Source of the DNA: Alcaligenes faecalis
GTDB lineage: Bacteria; Pseudomonadota; Gammaproteobacteria; Burkholderiales; Burkholderiaceae_B
DNA length: 64,000 nt
NCBI RefSeq assembly: GCF_005311025.1
Contig: NZ_CP031747.1
Span: forward strand, 1,178,001-1,242,000
Direction: 5' to 3'
Shown here: piece by piece, positions 19,659 to 30,134 of the stretch
Position numbering within the stretch: the first letter of the stretch is position 1
How the letters are laid out: each line of letters starts with the position of its first letter
Made by a program: the position numbers and the translations under genes
The notes under the pieces: generated by a model
Seen by the model: only the letters and a program-made list of their open reading frames with translations
The model's database searches: none
What the model was told of the DNA's origin: nothing

Positions 19659-20753
19659 TCAGTCTTGTTGACGCAAATAATTCAGGACCGCGTCGGCATC
19701 ACCCTGAAAAATGATCCGTTCCGCTTTTTGTTCGCGTTGATAGGCGTACATGGGGTCGTAGTATTGCGTCAGCAAACCACCGATCCAGTCCCGGTGACCC
19801 TCCAGCGCGCCGCTGCGCTCCTGCTCCTGCAAGGCCTCATCCATGATGGCGGCCAGTTGCTGGTAGCGTTGATGGCCCAGGCGCTTGGTAATGCGGGCCA
19901 GGCTTTGACGCAGTTGTTCGGCAAAGAGGGCAAAGCCTGTTTGCGGGTCGTGCTGGGCAATGTACTCCGCGTGCAGGTTCTGGACATAATCGCGCACGAT
20001 GCGCGTAATGCGGTTTTCCAGGCTATCTTCCAGCCAGATGATGGACCACTGCTGCATCCCCCGGTACAGGCCCAGTGGCAGGCTGCAACGGCCTATGGTT
20101 TGGCTTTCATCTTCCAGGACGAAGCGCTGGTGCCCTTGGGCCGTTTTTTTGAGCATGGCGATCGATAGCCTGTGCTCGAAGTCGATCTGGCTGGGTTGGC
20201 TGGTGGCGTGTTTGCCAAAGCTGGAACCACGATGATGTGCGTATCCTTCCAGGTCCAGACTGTTATCAAGCTGCTGCAGGACATCGGTTTTGCCCGTGCC
20301 TGTCATGCCGCCCAGAACCTGAAAACGGGCGCTGCCGACGGTTTGTTCCAGATTATTCAGCAAAAAGCCACGCATAGCCTTGTAGCCGCCCACTACGCGG
20401 GGATAGGGAATGCCTGCCTCTTCGCGCAGCCAGGTTTGTGTGATCTGGCTGCGCAGACCGCCTCGAAAGCAATACAGGTAGCCGTCGGGATGGTCTTGCG
20501 TAAATTGTGCCCAGGCCTGCAGGCGAGCTTGCTTGAGCTGGCCACTGACCAGCTTGTTACCCAAGGCAATGGCGGCATCCTGGCCATGTTGCTTGTAGCA
20601 GATCCCCACCAGGTGACGCTCCTCGTCGTTCATCAGTGGCAGGTTCAATGCGCCGGGAAAGGCGCCTTTACTGAATTCGATGGGAGCGCGAGCGTCCATC
20701 AAAGGCACATCGTTCAGGAACAGCTCGCGGTAGTGGTGGGTATCAGGACGCAT
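19659..20753 (-). CDS. selU: tRNA 2-selenouridine synthase
   Basis: A 364-residue SelU/MnmH enzyme that swaps sulphur for selenium in 2-thiouridine at the wobble position of certain tRNAs, using selenophosphate. The N-terminal rhodanese domain has the catalytic Cys in YCFRGGLRS (near residue 97). The C-terminal P-loop domain has GGMTGTGKTDVL and the downstream HRGSSFG motif. I use ATG 20753 (MRPDTHHY), which overlaps the selD stop (ATGA); the open frame further upstream lies wholly inside selD. Coupling to selD makes sense because SelD makes its substrate. Confidence 0.95.
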   Translation of the reverse strand: MRPDTHHYRELFLNDVPLMDARAPIEFSKGAFPGALNLPLMNDEERHLVGICYKQHGQDAAIALGNKLVSGQLKQARLQAWAQFTQDHPDGYLYCFRGGLRSQITQTWLREEAGIPYPRVVGGYKAMRGFLLNNLEQTVGSARFQVLGGMTGTGKTDVLQQLDNSLDLEGYAHHRGSSFGKHATSQPSQIDFEHRLSIAMLKKTAQGHQRFVLEDESQTIGRCSLPLGLYRGMQQWSIIWLEDSLENRITRIVRDYVQNLHAEYIAQHDPQTGFALFAEQLRQSLARITKRLGHQRYQQLAAIMDEALQEQERSGALEGHRDWIGGLLTQYYDPMYAYQREQKAERIIFQGDADAVLNYLRQQD

Positions 20754-21787
20754 CAAGCGATTTCGACGGCGTGGGTTTTGGCGGGGATGAATTCCCCGAT
20801 GGCTTCCAGGGTCAGGCCCAGTTCTTGTGCTGTTGCCAGAAACTCGGCAGTGGCAGCAGGCTCTACGGCGATCAGCAAACCGCCGCTGGTTTGTGGGTCG
20901 CACAGAATGTTGATCTGATCCTGGCTGATAGGAGCGATGCGATGGCCGTAGCTGTCGAAGTTGCGTTGCGTGCCGCCGGGCACACAGCCTTCTTGCAGGT
21001 AGTATTCAATGCCGGGCAACAGGGGCACACGATCCAGATTCAGACGGGCGGTCAGGCCGCTGCCATCAGCCATTTCGATCAGGTGGCCCAGCAGACCAAA
21101 GCCAGTCACATCGGTCATGGCTTTAACACCGGGCAGTTGTGCAAAGCGGTTGCCGGGCTTGTTGAGCGTGCACATCCAGTCGCGTGCCAGGTTTTGATCT
21201 TCAGGACGAAGCTTGGCTTTTTTTTCGGCCGTGGTCAGCACGCCAATACCCAAAGGCTTGGTCAGATAGAGCTGGCAGCCTTCAGTTGCGGTGTCGTTGC
21301 GTTTTAACTGGCCTTTATCAACTACGCCAGTTACAGCCAGACCAAAAATAGGCTCGGGGGCATCAATGGAGTGACCACCGGCCAGGGTGATGCCAGCGGC
21401 ATCGCAAGCCGCACGCCCACCACGCACGACCTCGCGGGCAACTTCAGGGGACAGGACATTGATGGGCCAGCCCAAAATGGCGATGGCCATGATCGGTTTA
21501 CCACCCATGGCGTAGATATCGCTGATGGCGTTGGTCGCAGCAATGCGCCCAAAGTCATACGGATCGTCCACGATGGGCATGAAAAAGTCGGTGGTCGAGA
21601 CGACGCCTGTTTCCTCATTCAAGCCGTACACAGCCGCATCATCACGTGATGTATTGCCTACCCACAGGTTCGGGTCCACGTTCTGGGCTCCGCTTCCCGC
21701 CAGGATAATGTCCAATACTTTGGGGGAAATCTTGCAGCCGCAACCGGCTCCATGACTGTATTGGGTCAGACGAATGGGAGTATCCAT
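20753..21787 (-). CDS. selD: Selenophosphate synthetase (selenide, water dikinase)
   Basis: A 344-residue SelD that makes monoselenophosphate from selenide and ATP, the selenium donor for both SelA and SelU. The N-terminal loop GAGCGCKI carries the catalytic Cys17 and Lys20; the residue is Cys, not selenocysteine. Further family segments are [27 protein letters not shown] and [12 protein letters not shown]. It is translationally coupled to selU. The upstream 70 bases separate it from the patatin-like gene on the same strand. Confidence 0.97.
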   Translation of the reverse strand: MDTPIRLTQYSHGAGCGCKISPKVLDIILAGSGAQNVDPNLWVGNTSRDDAAVYGLNEETGVVSTTDFFMPIVDDPYDFGRIAATNAISDIYAMGGKPIMAIAILGWPINVLSPEVAREVVRGGRAACDAAGITLAGGHSIDAPEPIFGLAVTGVVDKGQLKRNDTATEGCQLYLTKPLGIGVLTTAEKKAKLRPEDQNLARDWMCTLNKPGNRFAQLPGVKAMTDVTGFGLLGHLIEMADGSGLTARLNLDRVPLLPGIEYYLQEGCVPGGTQRNFDSYGHRIAPISQDQINILCDPQTSGGLLIAVEPAATAEFLATAQELGLTLEAIGEFIPAKTHAVEIA

Positions 21788-21856
21788 GAGCGCGTACCAA
21801 GAAAGAGGTTGAAGATGAAATGATACTAAATTGCCCCTATGCCCTGCAGGCTTTTG

Positions 21857-22945
21857 CTACGGAAAAGGCAGAGGTCGAACACGCTGGGCCAGTTGGTCGG
21901 CGGCCACCCACTGTGCAAATTGCTCGCCCAGTCGCTGGCTTTGTTCGACGGAGTTTTGCCAGGCAATACGCCGGTCTGCGTCGGGCAGACGCTTGTAGTC
22001 GGAACGATCGGGGATTTTGCGGTCTTTTAGACGCCGATAGAAACGTTCGGTCGGGCACAGCAAAATCAGATTGTCCAGGCTGTGACGGCGGCGAGCCTTT
22101 TGCCAACGGGGCAGGTATTTGTCGAACCAGCTGGCGCTGATCTTTTGAGTGAAATGGGGAAACAAGGTCAAGCCTGGGCTATCCAGATCCAGAGCGCAGA
22201 AGTTGTAGTCGACTAGGCCTCCATCCCGGTATAGACCGGCAGGCCAGTTATGGGCGGCATTCACACCGTCAATCACGAGTGGAATAGCGGTGCTGGCGGC
22301 CAGGGTCTCGAACAGATTGTGCTGATCCAGTGCGGCGTAGCGAGCCAGGTCTTGATGTCTGCCGTGAATGGGCAGGCGGCTACGAGTGTCGTGCACGATG
22401 ACCCGCTCAAAGAACCAGTGCGGGATAGCAGGGTGCACATAATTGCCGACCATGCAGCTGAGCAGGGCTGCGCCAAGCTGTTTGGGATTGCGGGAACCCG
22501 CCCAGCCCTTGCTGCGTGCCACGGTAATGGCGAAGCGATAGCGTGGATGGTTCAGAATCGCAGCCTGTGAGTCGGCGTCCCCCAGCAAGGTTTTCAGCAT
22601 GGTCTGGGTCGACCGGGTAATGTCCGCTACCGTGGATTTGGGCAGAAAGGGGCTGTGTATATAAAGCTGCGCAAAGTCCGCAAAGGCTTTGTACGGATCG
22701 CTCTGGGCCGCACAGGCAAAGCGCCAGGAAGCGATGGAACTGCCAAATAGCCATAGCGGCTCATCATGTGTGTTGAGCCAGTCGCCAAACAAATACTGAT
22801 CCAGCCCGGTTAGCGCCAAAGCCTTGGGCCCACCCGCGCTGCCAATCAGCGTGCTGATGTCCTTGGCATGCAAGCCATTGCTTTGAATATGACGATAAGC
22901 ACGAGGCCCGGCGTAGATCGCGAGATCAGACTCGGTGGACGACAA
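21857..22945 (-). CDS. Patatin-like phospholipase family protein
   Basis: A 362-residue protein with the Ser-Asp dyad pattern of patatin-like lipases: an oxyanion glycine run SAGGPKAL (near residues 36-43), nucleophile motif LFGSSIASWR (Ser near 70) and the DGG motif in YRDGGLVDYNF (near 240). It should hydrolyse acyl chains from lipids, and no signal peptide is seen. No in-frame ATG lies near the N-terminus. I use TTG 22945, which has GGGAG six bases upstream. It sits inside the selenium region without an obvious link to selenium. Confidence 0.75.
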   Translation of the reverse strand: MSSTESDLAIYAGPRAYRHIQSNGLHAKDISTLIGSAGGPKALALTGLDQYLFGDWLNTHDEPLWLFGSSIASWRFACAAQSDPYKAFADFAQLYIHSPFLPKSTVADITRSTQTMLKTLLGDADSQAAILNHPRYRFAITVARSKGWAGSRNPKQLGAALLSCMVGNYVHPAIPHWFFERVIVHDTRSRLPIHGRHQDLARYAALDQHNLFETLAASTAIPLVIDGVNAAHNWPAGLYRDGGLVDYNFCALDLDSPGLTLFPHFTQKISASWFDKYLPRWQKARRRHSLDNLILLCPTERFYRRLKDRKIPDRSDYKRLPDADRRIAWQNSVEQSQRLGEQFAQWVAADQLAQRVRPLPFP

Positions 22946-23060
22946 GATCAGCTCCCGAATGTGGTGATTCTGTAGCCAGAAAGCTGGCTAACCAGGCTTT
23001 AGTCTAGCGCTGTTGGAGTGAGGTCGGGAGGGCTCTCTTGGATTGAGGTGGGATAAGATA

Positions 23061-23096
23061 CCGCCCGTGCTGCTCCAGACGGGGCAGCACGGGCGG
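23061..23096 (-). terminator. Strong GC hairpin downstream of siderophore receptor
   Basis: Arms of 13 bases, CCGCCCGTGCTGC (23061-23073) and GCAGCACGGGCGG (23084-23096), pair perfectly with a 10-base loop. On the minus strand it follows the receptor stop and is followed by TATCTTATCC, a weak U-rich tail. A second hairpin lies at 23115-23134. Confidence 0.6.
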
Positions 23097-23114
23097 GCAT
23101 AGCGATCAAGCATC

Positions 23115-23134
23115 CGGACTCCTGCTGGAGTCCG
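23115..23134 (-). terminator. Second hairpin after siderophore receptor
   Basis: Arms CGGACTCC (23115-23122) and GGAGTCCG (23127-23134) with a TGCT tetraloop, 18 bases past the receptor stop on the minus strand. It has no T-run, so it may act as an mRNA 3' stabiliser or help the larger hairpin beside it. Confidence 0.45.
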
Positions 23135-23151
23135 AAGTAAAGCGTGGAGTA

Positions 23152-25410
23152 TTAGAAGCTGGCAGTCAACGTTGCGTAGTATTGGCGACCAGGTTCGTTA
23201 TAGGTGTTGGCACCTTGGCCGCTACCCGAGTCTTCACGGTACAAGCGTTTGTCGAACAGGTTGTTCACGCCCAGACGGATGTTGGTGGACTTGGTGACCT
23301 GGTAAGCGCCGCTCAGACCGAAGATGGCATATGAACCACGTTCACGCAGACCATCACCTTTCACTTCCGAGTTATTGGACAGGTTGTGCGAGCGTGGCTT
23401 TTGTTTTCCATACAGCGTGGCGGTAGCCAGCAAGGACAGCTTGTCGTTGACGCGCCAGTCCAGCGTGCTGTTCAGGGTGTAGCGGGGGATGACAGTCAAA
23501 GGCTGATTGGTTTCCTTGGACTTGTTGGTGATCATGTAAGTCAGGTTGTTGCTCAGGCTCAGTGTGTCGCCGTTCTCTCCCAGGATCGGGATAGTCAGGT
23601 TGCCTTCCAGACCACGGATCACGGCCTTGCCGGAGTTCACCCACTGGAATGGGCGGACCAGGGAGCCGCCAATGTACACCGCATCCGGAATGGTCTGGTC
23701 GCCCATATCGGCCACAATCTTGTTGCTGTAGTCGTTCTGGAAGTAAGTCAGACCTGCTGCCCAGCCTGCGTTGTCGTAGGCCAGACCGATTTCCTTGTTG
23801 ATACTGCGTTCGGGCGACAGATTGTCGTTACCGAAGATGTAGCAAGGACCGCTTACGCGTTGACCAGTTACCGGGTCGTACGGGCAACCGTTGCCGCGTG
23901 TCTGATACAGGTAGTTGGGGTTGGATTGATACAGGTTAGGTGCTTTGAAAGCGCGGGCGATACCGCCTTTCAGAGTGATGCTGTCGGTGATGAAGTAGGA
24001 GGCGTTCAGGCTGGGGCTCCAGTTGTCACCGAACTTGCTGTGATGGTCGAACCGCACTCCTGGTGTCACGGTCAAGGCGTCGGTCAGCTCGATATTGCCT
24101 TCCACATAGGCGGCTGTTGTACGGGCCTTGCTTTTGGAATCCGTGTTTTTGTTGATGGTTTGGCCAGAGCGAGTGGCGTAGTCATCATCCAGGCTTTGAT
24201 CGCGGTGCTCGAACCCGACCGTCATCAAGACGTGCTTGCTAGCGATCTGCAGGGGTGTGTTGTATTCGCCCGAGATGTTCAGTGAACGCAGTTCGGAAAC
24301 CGAGCCGGCACCGGGGTTGGAGATGCTGCCCTCAACGGCACCGGCCAGGCCCTCATTCAAACGTGAGTTGGTCGTGCCTTCATATGCAAAGGTCAGGCGG
24401 GAGCGGCGGCCCTGGCCGTAGTCACCATAGTGGCTGAGCGAGCCGGCGCGACGATACATGATGTTCGTTTCAGCCCCATCTTCGGCAAGTGATGCAATGG
24501 TTTGCGTGCTGCGGCTAAATAGGCGCTCTCCTGAGTAGATATTGCCTTGGCGGCTGAATGAGCCTTCCAGCTCCAGACGGTGGTCCCGGTTGATATCCAG
24601 GCGCAGCAAGCCGTTAACGTCTTTATTGCGTACCCCCTCGCGGCCCGCGGGTGGCACGGTGGTTTCGTTCACCTCCATGCCGGAAGCCTGGGCGTTCAAC
24701 GCGGGTTTGTCGGCATCTGTCTTGGCGATATTGCCGTAGACGCGGAAAGACAGCTTGTCGGCAATGGGGCCGGACAAGTTAAAGCCGGTACGGCGTGTGG
24801 AGCCGTAGTCGCTGTCTTCAGGAATCAGACCGTAGGCGGTTACCGAGCCGGAGAAAGTATCGGTAGGCGCTTTTGTGATGATGTTCACGACACCACCGGC
24901 AGCACCAGAGCCATAGCGAGCAGCAGCCGGGCCACGCAGCACTTCAATGCGTTCGATGGCGTTGACGGGCACCCAGTTGCTGTCACCACGGGTATTACGT
25001 TCACCGTCGCGCCCCATGCGAATGGAGTCGCGCGAGCTAACAGGTTTGCCGTCAATCAGGATCAGGGTGTTTTCAGGGCCCATGCCGCGCAAGTCGATCT
25101 GGCGGCTATTGCCGTAGGAACCGGATGGGCTGTTACCGGTCAGGTTCACGCCGGGCATGGTGCGGATCAGTTCGGACAGGTCGTTGGCGGGAGGGCGTTT
25201 TTCAATATCCTTGGCAGTAATTGTGGACACGCCAGGAGCCTGTTTGACGGCTTCTTCTGCCGAAGGCAAGACACGAATTTCTTCCAGCGAGGTGACCCCA
25301 CCACGGACGTTGGAAGTTTGTGCCTGAGCACTGAAACTGGCTGCCAAAGCCGTGGCGAGCAGGCCCAATGCAAAGATCGGGCGGCGAGCCGGAGGCGCCA
25401 ATAAATTCAT
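23152..25410 (-). CDS. TonB-dependent siderophore receptor, FepA/PfeA-like
   Basis: A 752-residue outer-membrane receptor. It has a signal peptide (about residues 1-30, ending SAQA), a plug domain with RTMPGVNLTGNS and DLRGMGPENTLILIDGKPV, IERIEVLRGPAAARYGSGAAGGVVNIITK closing the plug, and a 22-strand beta-barrel ending in the aromatic YYATLTASF. The sequence pattern is closest to FepA/PfeA-type ferric catecholate receptors, so ferric enterobactin or a related catechol is the likely cargo. The start is ATG 25410 with AGGAAAG upstream; a GTG two codons earlier is possible. A Fur-like site overlaps the promoter region. Confidence 0.88.
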   Translation of the reverse strand: MNLLAPPARRPIFALGLLATALAASFSAQAQTSNVRGGVTSLEEIRVLPSAEEAVKQAPGVSTITAKDIEKRPPANDLSELIRTMPGVNLTGNSPSGSYGNSRQIDLRGMGPENTLILIDGKPVSSRDSIRMGRDGERNTRGDSNWVPVNAIERIEVLRGPAAARYGSGAAGGVVNIITKAPTDTFSGSVTAYGLIPEDSDYGSTRRTGFNLSGPIADKLSFRVYGNIAKTDADKPALNAQASGMEVNETTVPPAGREGVRNKDVNGLLRLDINRDHRLELEGSFSRQGNIYSGERLFSRSTQTIASLAEDGAETNIMYRRAGSLSHYGDYGQGRRSRLTFAYEGTTNSRLNEGLAGAVEGSISNPGAGSVSELRSLNISGEYNTPLQIASKHVLMTVGFEHRDQSLDDDYATRSGQTINKNTDSKSKARTTAAYVEGNIELTDALTVTPGVRFDHHSKFGDNWSPSLNASYFITDSITLKGGIARAFKAPNLYQSNPNYLYQTRGNGCPYDPVTGQRVSGPCYIFGNDNLSPERSINKEIGLAYDNAGWAAGLTYFQNDYSNKIVADMGDQTIPDAVYIGGSLVRPFQWVNSGKAVIRGLEGNLTIPILGENGDTLSLSNNLTYMITNKSKETNQPLTVIPRYTLNSTLDWRVNDKLSLLATATLYGKQKPRSHNLSNNSEVKGDGLRERGSYAIFGLSGAYQVTKSTNIRLGVNNLFDKRLYREDSGSGQGANTYNEPGRQYYATLTASF

Positions 25411-25437
25411 AATCACTTTCCTAGTAAACGATAAACA

Positions 25438-25453
25438 GAATGAGAATTGTTCG
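25438..25453 (-). promoter_or_regulatory. Candidate Fur site upstream of the FepA-like receptor
   Basis: The stretch AATGAGAATTGTTCGC, about 30-45 bases before the receptor ATG, matches the left half of the TGATAAT-N-ATTATCA Fur pattern in six of seven positions but the right half only weakly. Iron control is expected for this receptor type, so the call rests partly on context. Confidence 0.5.
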
Positions 25454-25686
25454 CGATCAGGATTGTGTTTAAAAATGTGACGGCTGTCGAGAAAGCTGAC
25501 GGGTTTGTGGTGTGTAAAACACGGTCAAAGTAAAGGGGAATTATTTTTCTGAATTGACACTTAGCTTCCTGCCAAGAAAACATGGGTGTTTTTTGGCATT
25601 TCCATGTCCTGGTCGGTGTGGTCCCCAGACAGCGCGTTTTGAGGCTGTTGCTTGATAAAAGATCACACGCATTTAAAGGAATTCTT

Positions 25687-26469
25687 GTGACAAGTACTCT
25701 AAACCTCTCCAAGCCCACTTTGATCGCCCGCGCCCAGGAGCAGATGCAGGCTCAGTTTCAGGTTCCGAAACGTAGTGTTAGAGAAAAGCTGGCTCTGACC
25801 TGTCGCATCCTGTTTGATGGTGGTCATGATTCGGGCTTGGCGGGGCAGATTACGGCGCGGGGCGAGCAGGAAGGCACGTATTTCACCCAGCAGTTAGGGC
25901 TAGGGTTTGATGAAATCAGCGTGTCCAATATCTTGCTGGTGGATGAAGATCTGACGGTTCTGGAAGGTCAGGGCATGCCCAACCCTGCCAACCGTTTTCA
26001 TTCCTGGGTGTATCGTGCGCGTCCTGATGTCAATTGCATTATTCATACCCATCCTCTGCATGTCGCGTCCTTATCCATGCTGGGCGTGCCCCTGGAGGTG
26101 TCCCATATGGATAACTGCACGCTGTACGAGGATTGCGCTTTTCTGAAGGACTGGCCTGGTGTGCCTGTAGGCAATGAGGAAGGGCAGATTATTTCCCGGG
26201 CCCTGGGTGATAAGCGGGCGATCTTGCTGGCGCATCATGGCCTGTTGATTGCGGCCAGCTCTGTTGAGGAGGCCTGTGTGCTTGCCCTGCAGTTCGAGCG
26301 TGCCGCGCGGATGCAGTTGCTGGCCATGTCAGCCGGAAAGATCAAACCCATATTGCCGGAGTTGGGGCGCGAGGCACACGACTGGATTTTGCGCCCTCGC
26401 CGGTCCGAGATCGGGTTTGAATATTACGTGCGCAAGGCGTTGAAGCATCATGTCGATGCGCTCGAGTAA
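25687..26469 (+). CDS. Class II aldolase/adducin family protein
   Basis: A 260-residue protein of the zinc-dependent class II aldolase (FucA/AraD-like) fold. Metal ligands are visible as HTH at 120-122 and a third His in LLAHHGLL (about 183); the substrate loop reads SGLAGQITARG. It would cleave or decarboxylate a hydroxylated acid or sugar phosphate. I use GTG 25687, with AAAGGA six bases upstream; the open frame further upstream has no comparable ribosome site. It is monocistronic and divergent from the siderophore receptor. The substrate cannot be assigned. Confidence 0.8.
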   Translation: MTSTLNLSKPTLIARAQEQMQAQFQVPKRSVREKLALTCRILFDGGHDSGLAGQITARGEQEGTYFTQQLGLGFDEISVSNILLVDEDLTVLEGQGMPNPANRFHSWVYRARPDVNCIIHTHPLHVASLSMLGVPLEVSHMDNCTLYEDCAFLKDWPGVPVGNEEGQIISRALGDKRAILLAHHGLLIAASSVEEACVLALQFERAARMQLLAMSAGKIKPILPELGREAHDWILRPRRSEIGFEYYVRKALKHHVDALE

Positions 26470-26529
26470 AAAGATGGGGGCTGTTTGGGGGCGAGTCAGC
26501 TTGGAGCAGTGCTTTGGCCCAGAGGTCGG

Positions 26530-26625
26530 TGGCGGAAAGCAGCAGGAGTCGAACCTACCTGGGAACGTCTGACGCCCCCAACCGGGTTTGAAGCCCGGCC
26601 GTGCCACCGGGCACGGATGCTTTCC
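26530..26625 (-). tRNA. selC: tRNA-Sec (anticodon UCA)
   Basis: A 96-base tRNA read on the minus strand. It shows the marks of bacterial selenocysteine tRNA. The acceptor stem is eight base pairs (GGAAAGCA with TGCTTTCC, then G and an encoded CCA). The D-stem is extended (CCGTGCC with GGCACGG). The anticodon loop CTTCAAA contains TCA, the variable arm is long, and a five-pair T-stem encloses TTCGACT. It reads UGA as selenocysteine and is charged with serine, then converted by SelA. It lies 87 bases beyond the end of selB. Confidence 0.97.
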
Positions 26626-26712
26626 TTCAAGAGGCCCTATCATACGTTAGGGCCGATGACGCTTCAACGATCAGGGCCTTGCCTGCTCTGGTTCCCGCAT
26701 GAAGCTCGGGGC

Positions 26713-28632
26713 TCAGTCCGCCGCTGCCCAGGCTTCACCTCGTAATACATGGCGATCACGCACACGTCGTGTATAGCCGACGCGATCAAAGAACTCCAGA
26801 ATCTGAATGGCCCGTTTGCGGCCCAGCCCTGTCGCGTCTCGGAACTGCGCGGCGCTGACGCCTTGGCCGCTGTGCAGCTCCTTGACGATATTGGCTAGCA
26901 CCGCGATCTGGCGGCGGTGATAGAACAGATCATGCACGATCTGAAACAGCTCGCCCTGGCGTACCAGTCGGCGCAGTACGTTGCGGGTCTGGTCTTCCGG
27001 GGCTTCGGTTTCTTTGGCCAGATCGCGTGTCCATGGAGGGTCGAAGCGGCCTGCCTCGATCAGGGGCAGCAGGGCGGTGGCTAAAGCTTGGTCTTCGGCG
27101 CTCAGAGTGACGCGGTGGCCTGGTGTATGCAGCCAGACTCCTTGTCGGGCCAGGCGCTGTTCTGCCAGCAGATATTCGGTCAGGAGCTGCCAGATTGCGT
27201 CGGGCATGGTGGGGGCGGCCATGCGTCGCAAGCGGCTGTTGGACAGGCCAGGCTCGTCCGGATTGCGCTCGTGAAACTGCAGCATCACGCTTTCTATGTG
27301 CTGACACAGCGCTTCCAGGCGCGCATCGCTGAGCAAGATGGGCTGACTTTGTGGGCGAGATCCGGTGTGCCAGCGGGCATTGGCGGGGGCGCTCAAGCCT
27401 TGTTGAGATCCTCCTGACAGACGCAGCAGCGTTGCTTCGTCCAGACCGTAAGGCGCTTGGGCCAGCAGGCCCTCCAACGGTCCGCCGCGTGTCCATTGCG
27501 CCAAGGCGTCCAGCCAGGCCAGACGTGTCGTAGAGCGTCGTTTGCGGTCCGGCGCATTTGGGTCCAGCACAATCCCGCCGCCGACGGTCTCGCTGGCCTG
27601 GGCGTTGCGCAAGATAAAGCGCTCGCCCGTCATGGTGCAGATCGGGCGGTCAAAGACCAACTGGACCTTGCCGGTCTGGCCGGGCTGCAAGGACTCGCCA
27701 TCCAAAGGCACGGCATGGGCCGTCAGGTGAGCAGCCCCCATGTGGACATGCCAGGGCGACCAGGTACGTAGGGCGGGAATATCTTTGTCCAGCAGGCTCA
27801 ACTCCACGTCGATACGTGTGGAGGGGATGAAGCAGCGGGCGTCGGCCAGCCAGTCGCCACGCTCGATATCCTGTACATCAATTCCGCCCAGGTTCAGGGC
27901 ACAACGCTGGCCGGCACGGGCCTGGCGTGATGCCTGATTCTGGGCGTGAATGCTGCGCACTCGTACGGGTGTACCGCGTGGCATCAGGCGCAAGTCCATC
28001 GCCGGGCCATCCAGATCCAGCACGCCATCGTGCACTGTGCCGGTCACGACGGTGCCGTGACCTTGCAAGGTGAAGACACGGTCAATGGCCAGGCGGAAAT
28101 AGCCTTTGCCATCCTGTTTGGTGGATTGCATGGCCTGTGCATGCAGATGCTGGCGCAGTGCTTCCAGGCCGGGTTTGTCGGCGGACAGGGCATCAACAAC
28201 GAAGATGGGGGCATTGTCCAGAAAGCTTCCTTGGACAAGTGCTTGCAGCTCGGCTTTGACGAATTCAATTCTGGCAGCATCAGCGCGATCCGCCTTGCTC
28301 AGGACGATGGCTCCCGCCTGCAAACCCAGCAATTGCAGTACGGCCAGATGCTCGCGGGTTTGCGGCATGACACCGTCATCTGCGGCCACGATCAGCAGGC
28401 CAAAATCAATGCCGGTCGCACCTGCGACCATGGTGTGCACTAGACGTTCGTGACCGGGCACATCAATAAAGCCCAGGATCTGTCCGTCGGGCAAAGGCGT
28501 ATAGGCATAGCCCAGCTGGATGGAGATGCCGCGCTTTTTTTCCTCTTCCAGACGATCGGTATCCACGCCGGTCAAGGCGCGGATCAAGGTGGTTTTGCCG
28601 TGATCGATATGTCCTGCGGTGCCAACAATCAT
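26713..28632 (-). CDS. selB: Selenocysteine-specific elongation factor SelB
   Basis: A 639-residue GTPase that carries Sec-tRNA to the ribosome at UGA codons marked by a SECIS hairpin. The EF-Tu-like N-terminus has G1 [12 protein letters not shown]3 DVPGHE and the TKxD-equivalent LSKADRADA. Domains 2 and 3 follow, then four winged-helix domains that bind the SECIS RNA, ending near [16 protein letters not shown]. Its ATG overlaps the selA stop (ATGA). The partners are all close: selC just beyond it, selA before it, and the selenoprotein gene fdoG about 4 kb upstream on the same strand. Confidence 0.97.
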   Translation of the reverse strand: MIVGTAGHIDHGKTTLIRALTGVDTDRLEEEKKRGISIQLGYAYTPLPDGQILGFIDVPGHERLVHTMVAGATGIDFGLLIVAADDGVMPQTREHLAVLQLLGLQAGAIVLSKADRADAARIEFVKAELQALVQGSFLDNAPIFVVDALSADKPGLEALRQHLHAQAMQSTKQDGKGYFRLAIDRVFTLQGHGTVVTGTVHDGVLDLDGPAMDLRLMPRGTPVRVRSIHAQNQASRQARAGQRCALNLGGIDVQDIERGDWLADARCFIPSTRIDVELSLLDKDIPALRTWSPWHVHMGAAHLTAHAVPLDGESLQPGQTGKVQLVFDRPICTMTGERFILRNAQASETVGGGIVLDPNAPDRKRRSTTRLAWLDALAQWTRGGPLEGLLAQAPYGLDEATLLRLSGGSQQGLSAPANARWHTGSRPQSQPILLSDARLEALCQHIESVMLQFHERNPDEPGLSNSRLRRMAAPTMPDAIWQLLTEYLLAEQRLARQGVWLHTPGHRVTLSAEDQALATALLPLIEAGRFDPPWTRDLAKETEAPEDQTRNVLRRLVRQGELFQIVHDLFYHRRQIAVLANIVKELHSGQGVSAAQFRDATGLGRKRAIQILEFFDRVGYTRRVRDRHVLRGEAWAAAD

Positions 28633-30050
28633 GCTTGCTCGGGAATCAGTTGTGCGCTGAAGGCGGCCTCAAAGGGCTCTTCCAGGCAGCGCAAGTCCAG
28701 CCAAAAGGCATCTTGCGCAATGCGCCCGATGACGGGCTGGGGCAAAGTGCGCAGGCGTTTTTCCAGTTGAGTCAGATGGCGGCCCGGACGGCCTGTGCCT
28801 TGGTAGGCAAAGCGCAGTCCAAAGCTGGGTAGTACGTCTTCGGGCAACGCACCGCTGCCGATCTGGCTTAGCATGGCAGTGGGTTCGACTGCAAATTGTG
28901 TCCCCACCCATTGCTGCAAGACAGGGGCCAAACGTAGTGCTTGGGCACGCATTTCAGCCGAAGGTCGAGTCAGCAGACGCAAGGTGGTCAGGTGCTCGGG
29001 CAGGCGCTCTGGCGAACGGTACAAGGCCAGCACAGGTTCCAGTGCGGCCAAGGTGATTTTGCCCACGCGCAGAGCACGTTTGAGCGGGTTTTTCTTGATC
29101 TTGGCGATCAGGTCTGCACGGCCTACGATCAGACCGGCCTGGGGGCCACCCAGCAGCTTGTCGCCGCTGAAGGTCACGATATCGGCACCGGCTTCGATGG
29201 TCTCGCGCACGGTGGGTTCAGGCGGCAGGCCCCATTGGCTCAGGTCCACCAAGGTGCCGCTGCCCAGATCCACGCTGGTGGGCAGGCCGTGTTTTTTGGC
29301 TATCTGTGCAACTTCTTCGACTGAAACGCTTTTGGTGAAGCCTTTGACGGCGTAATTGCTGCAATGCACCTTCATCAACATGGCGGTGCGCTCGTTGATG
29401 GCGTTTTCGTAGTCAGCCGCGTGGGTACGGTTGGTGGTGCCTACTTCATGCAGGCGAGCACCGGCACGCTTCATGATGTCGGGAATACGAAAGGCTCCGC
29501 CAATTTCAACCAGCTCGCCACGTGACACCACGGTTTCGCGGCGGGGGCTCAGGGTGCTGAGCATCAGCAGCACGGCAGCCGCATTATTGTTCACGACTGT
29601 GGCGGCTTCAGCGCCGGTCAGTTCGCAGAGTAAGGGGTTGATCAAGTCATCGCGGTCGCCTCGGCCGCCGGTTTCCAGGTCAAACTCCAGATTGGCGGGC
29701 GAGCGCATGGCCTGGACGACAGCCTGTATGGCTTCATCCGGTAGCATTGCTCGCCCAAGATTGGTGTGCAGCACGGTGCCGGTCAGATTGAAGACCGGGC
29801 GCAGCTGCAAGCGGGATTCTTCCTGCAGTTGTGCTTGCAGTGCTTTGGCAAGCTGAGCGGGCTCCAGGTCCTGAGGGCTTAGTGCTCCCTTCAACACGGC
29901 CTCCCGCAGTGCCTGCAAATGGGCACGAGTGCGTTGACTCAGGCGTGTGTGACCGAACTGGCTTAGCAAGGGCTCGAACTCTGGCGAGCGCAGCAAGCGA
30001 TCCAGGGAAGGGATGTGGGCGGGGGAGAGTTCAGGCGTAGGGCTCATCAT
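28629..30050 (-). CDS. selA: L-seryl-tRNA(Sec) selenium transferase
   Basis: A 473-residue PLP enzyme that turns Ser-tRNA(Sec) into Sec-tRNA(Sec) using selenophosphate. The PLP lysine lies in [17 protein letters not shown], and the substrate region has [14 protein letters not shown] and NNNAAAVLL. The length is usual for the family (E. coli 463). The start may be ATG 30050 or the adjacent ATG 30047; neither has a clear ribosome site. It is followed directly by selB with a four-base overlap and preceded by fdhE after an 84-base gap. Confidence 0.97.
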   Translation of the reverse strand: MMSPTPELSPAHIPSLDRLLRSPEFEPLLSQFGHTRLSQRTRAHLQALREAVLKGALSPQDLEPAQLAKALQAQLQEESRLQLRPVFNLTGTVLHTNLGRAMLPDEAIQAVVQAMRSPANLEFDLETGGRGDRDDLINPLLCELTGAEAATVVNNNAAAVLLMLSTLSPRRETVVSRGELVEIGGAFRIPDIMKRAGARLHEVGTTNRTHAADYENAINERTAMLMKVHCSNYAVKGFTKSVSVEEVAQIAKKHGLPTSVDLGSGTLVDLSQWGLPPEPTVRETIEAGADIVTFSGDKLLGGPQAGLIVGRADLIAKIKKNPLKRALRVGKITLAALEPVLALYRSPERLPEHLTTLRLLTRPSAEMRAQALRLAPVLQQWVGTQFAVEPTAMLSQIGSGALPEDVLPSFGLRFAYQGTGRPGRHLTQLEKRLRTLPQPVIGRIAQDAFWLDLRCLEEPFEAAFSAQLIPEQA

Positions 30051-30134
30051 TCAAAGGCAGGCGTTTGAGTCTATGGGCAGGGTCCGTCAGCTACGCCTTG
30101 TGCTCGGGGCAGCAAGGCGTAGGGGAATCTTAGC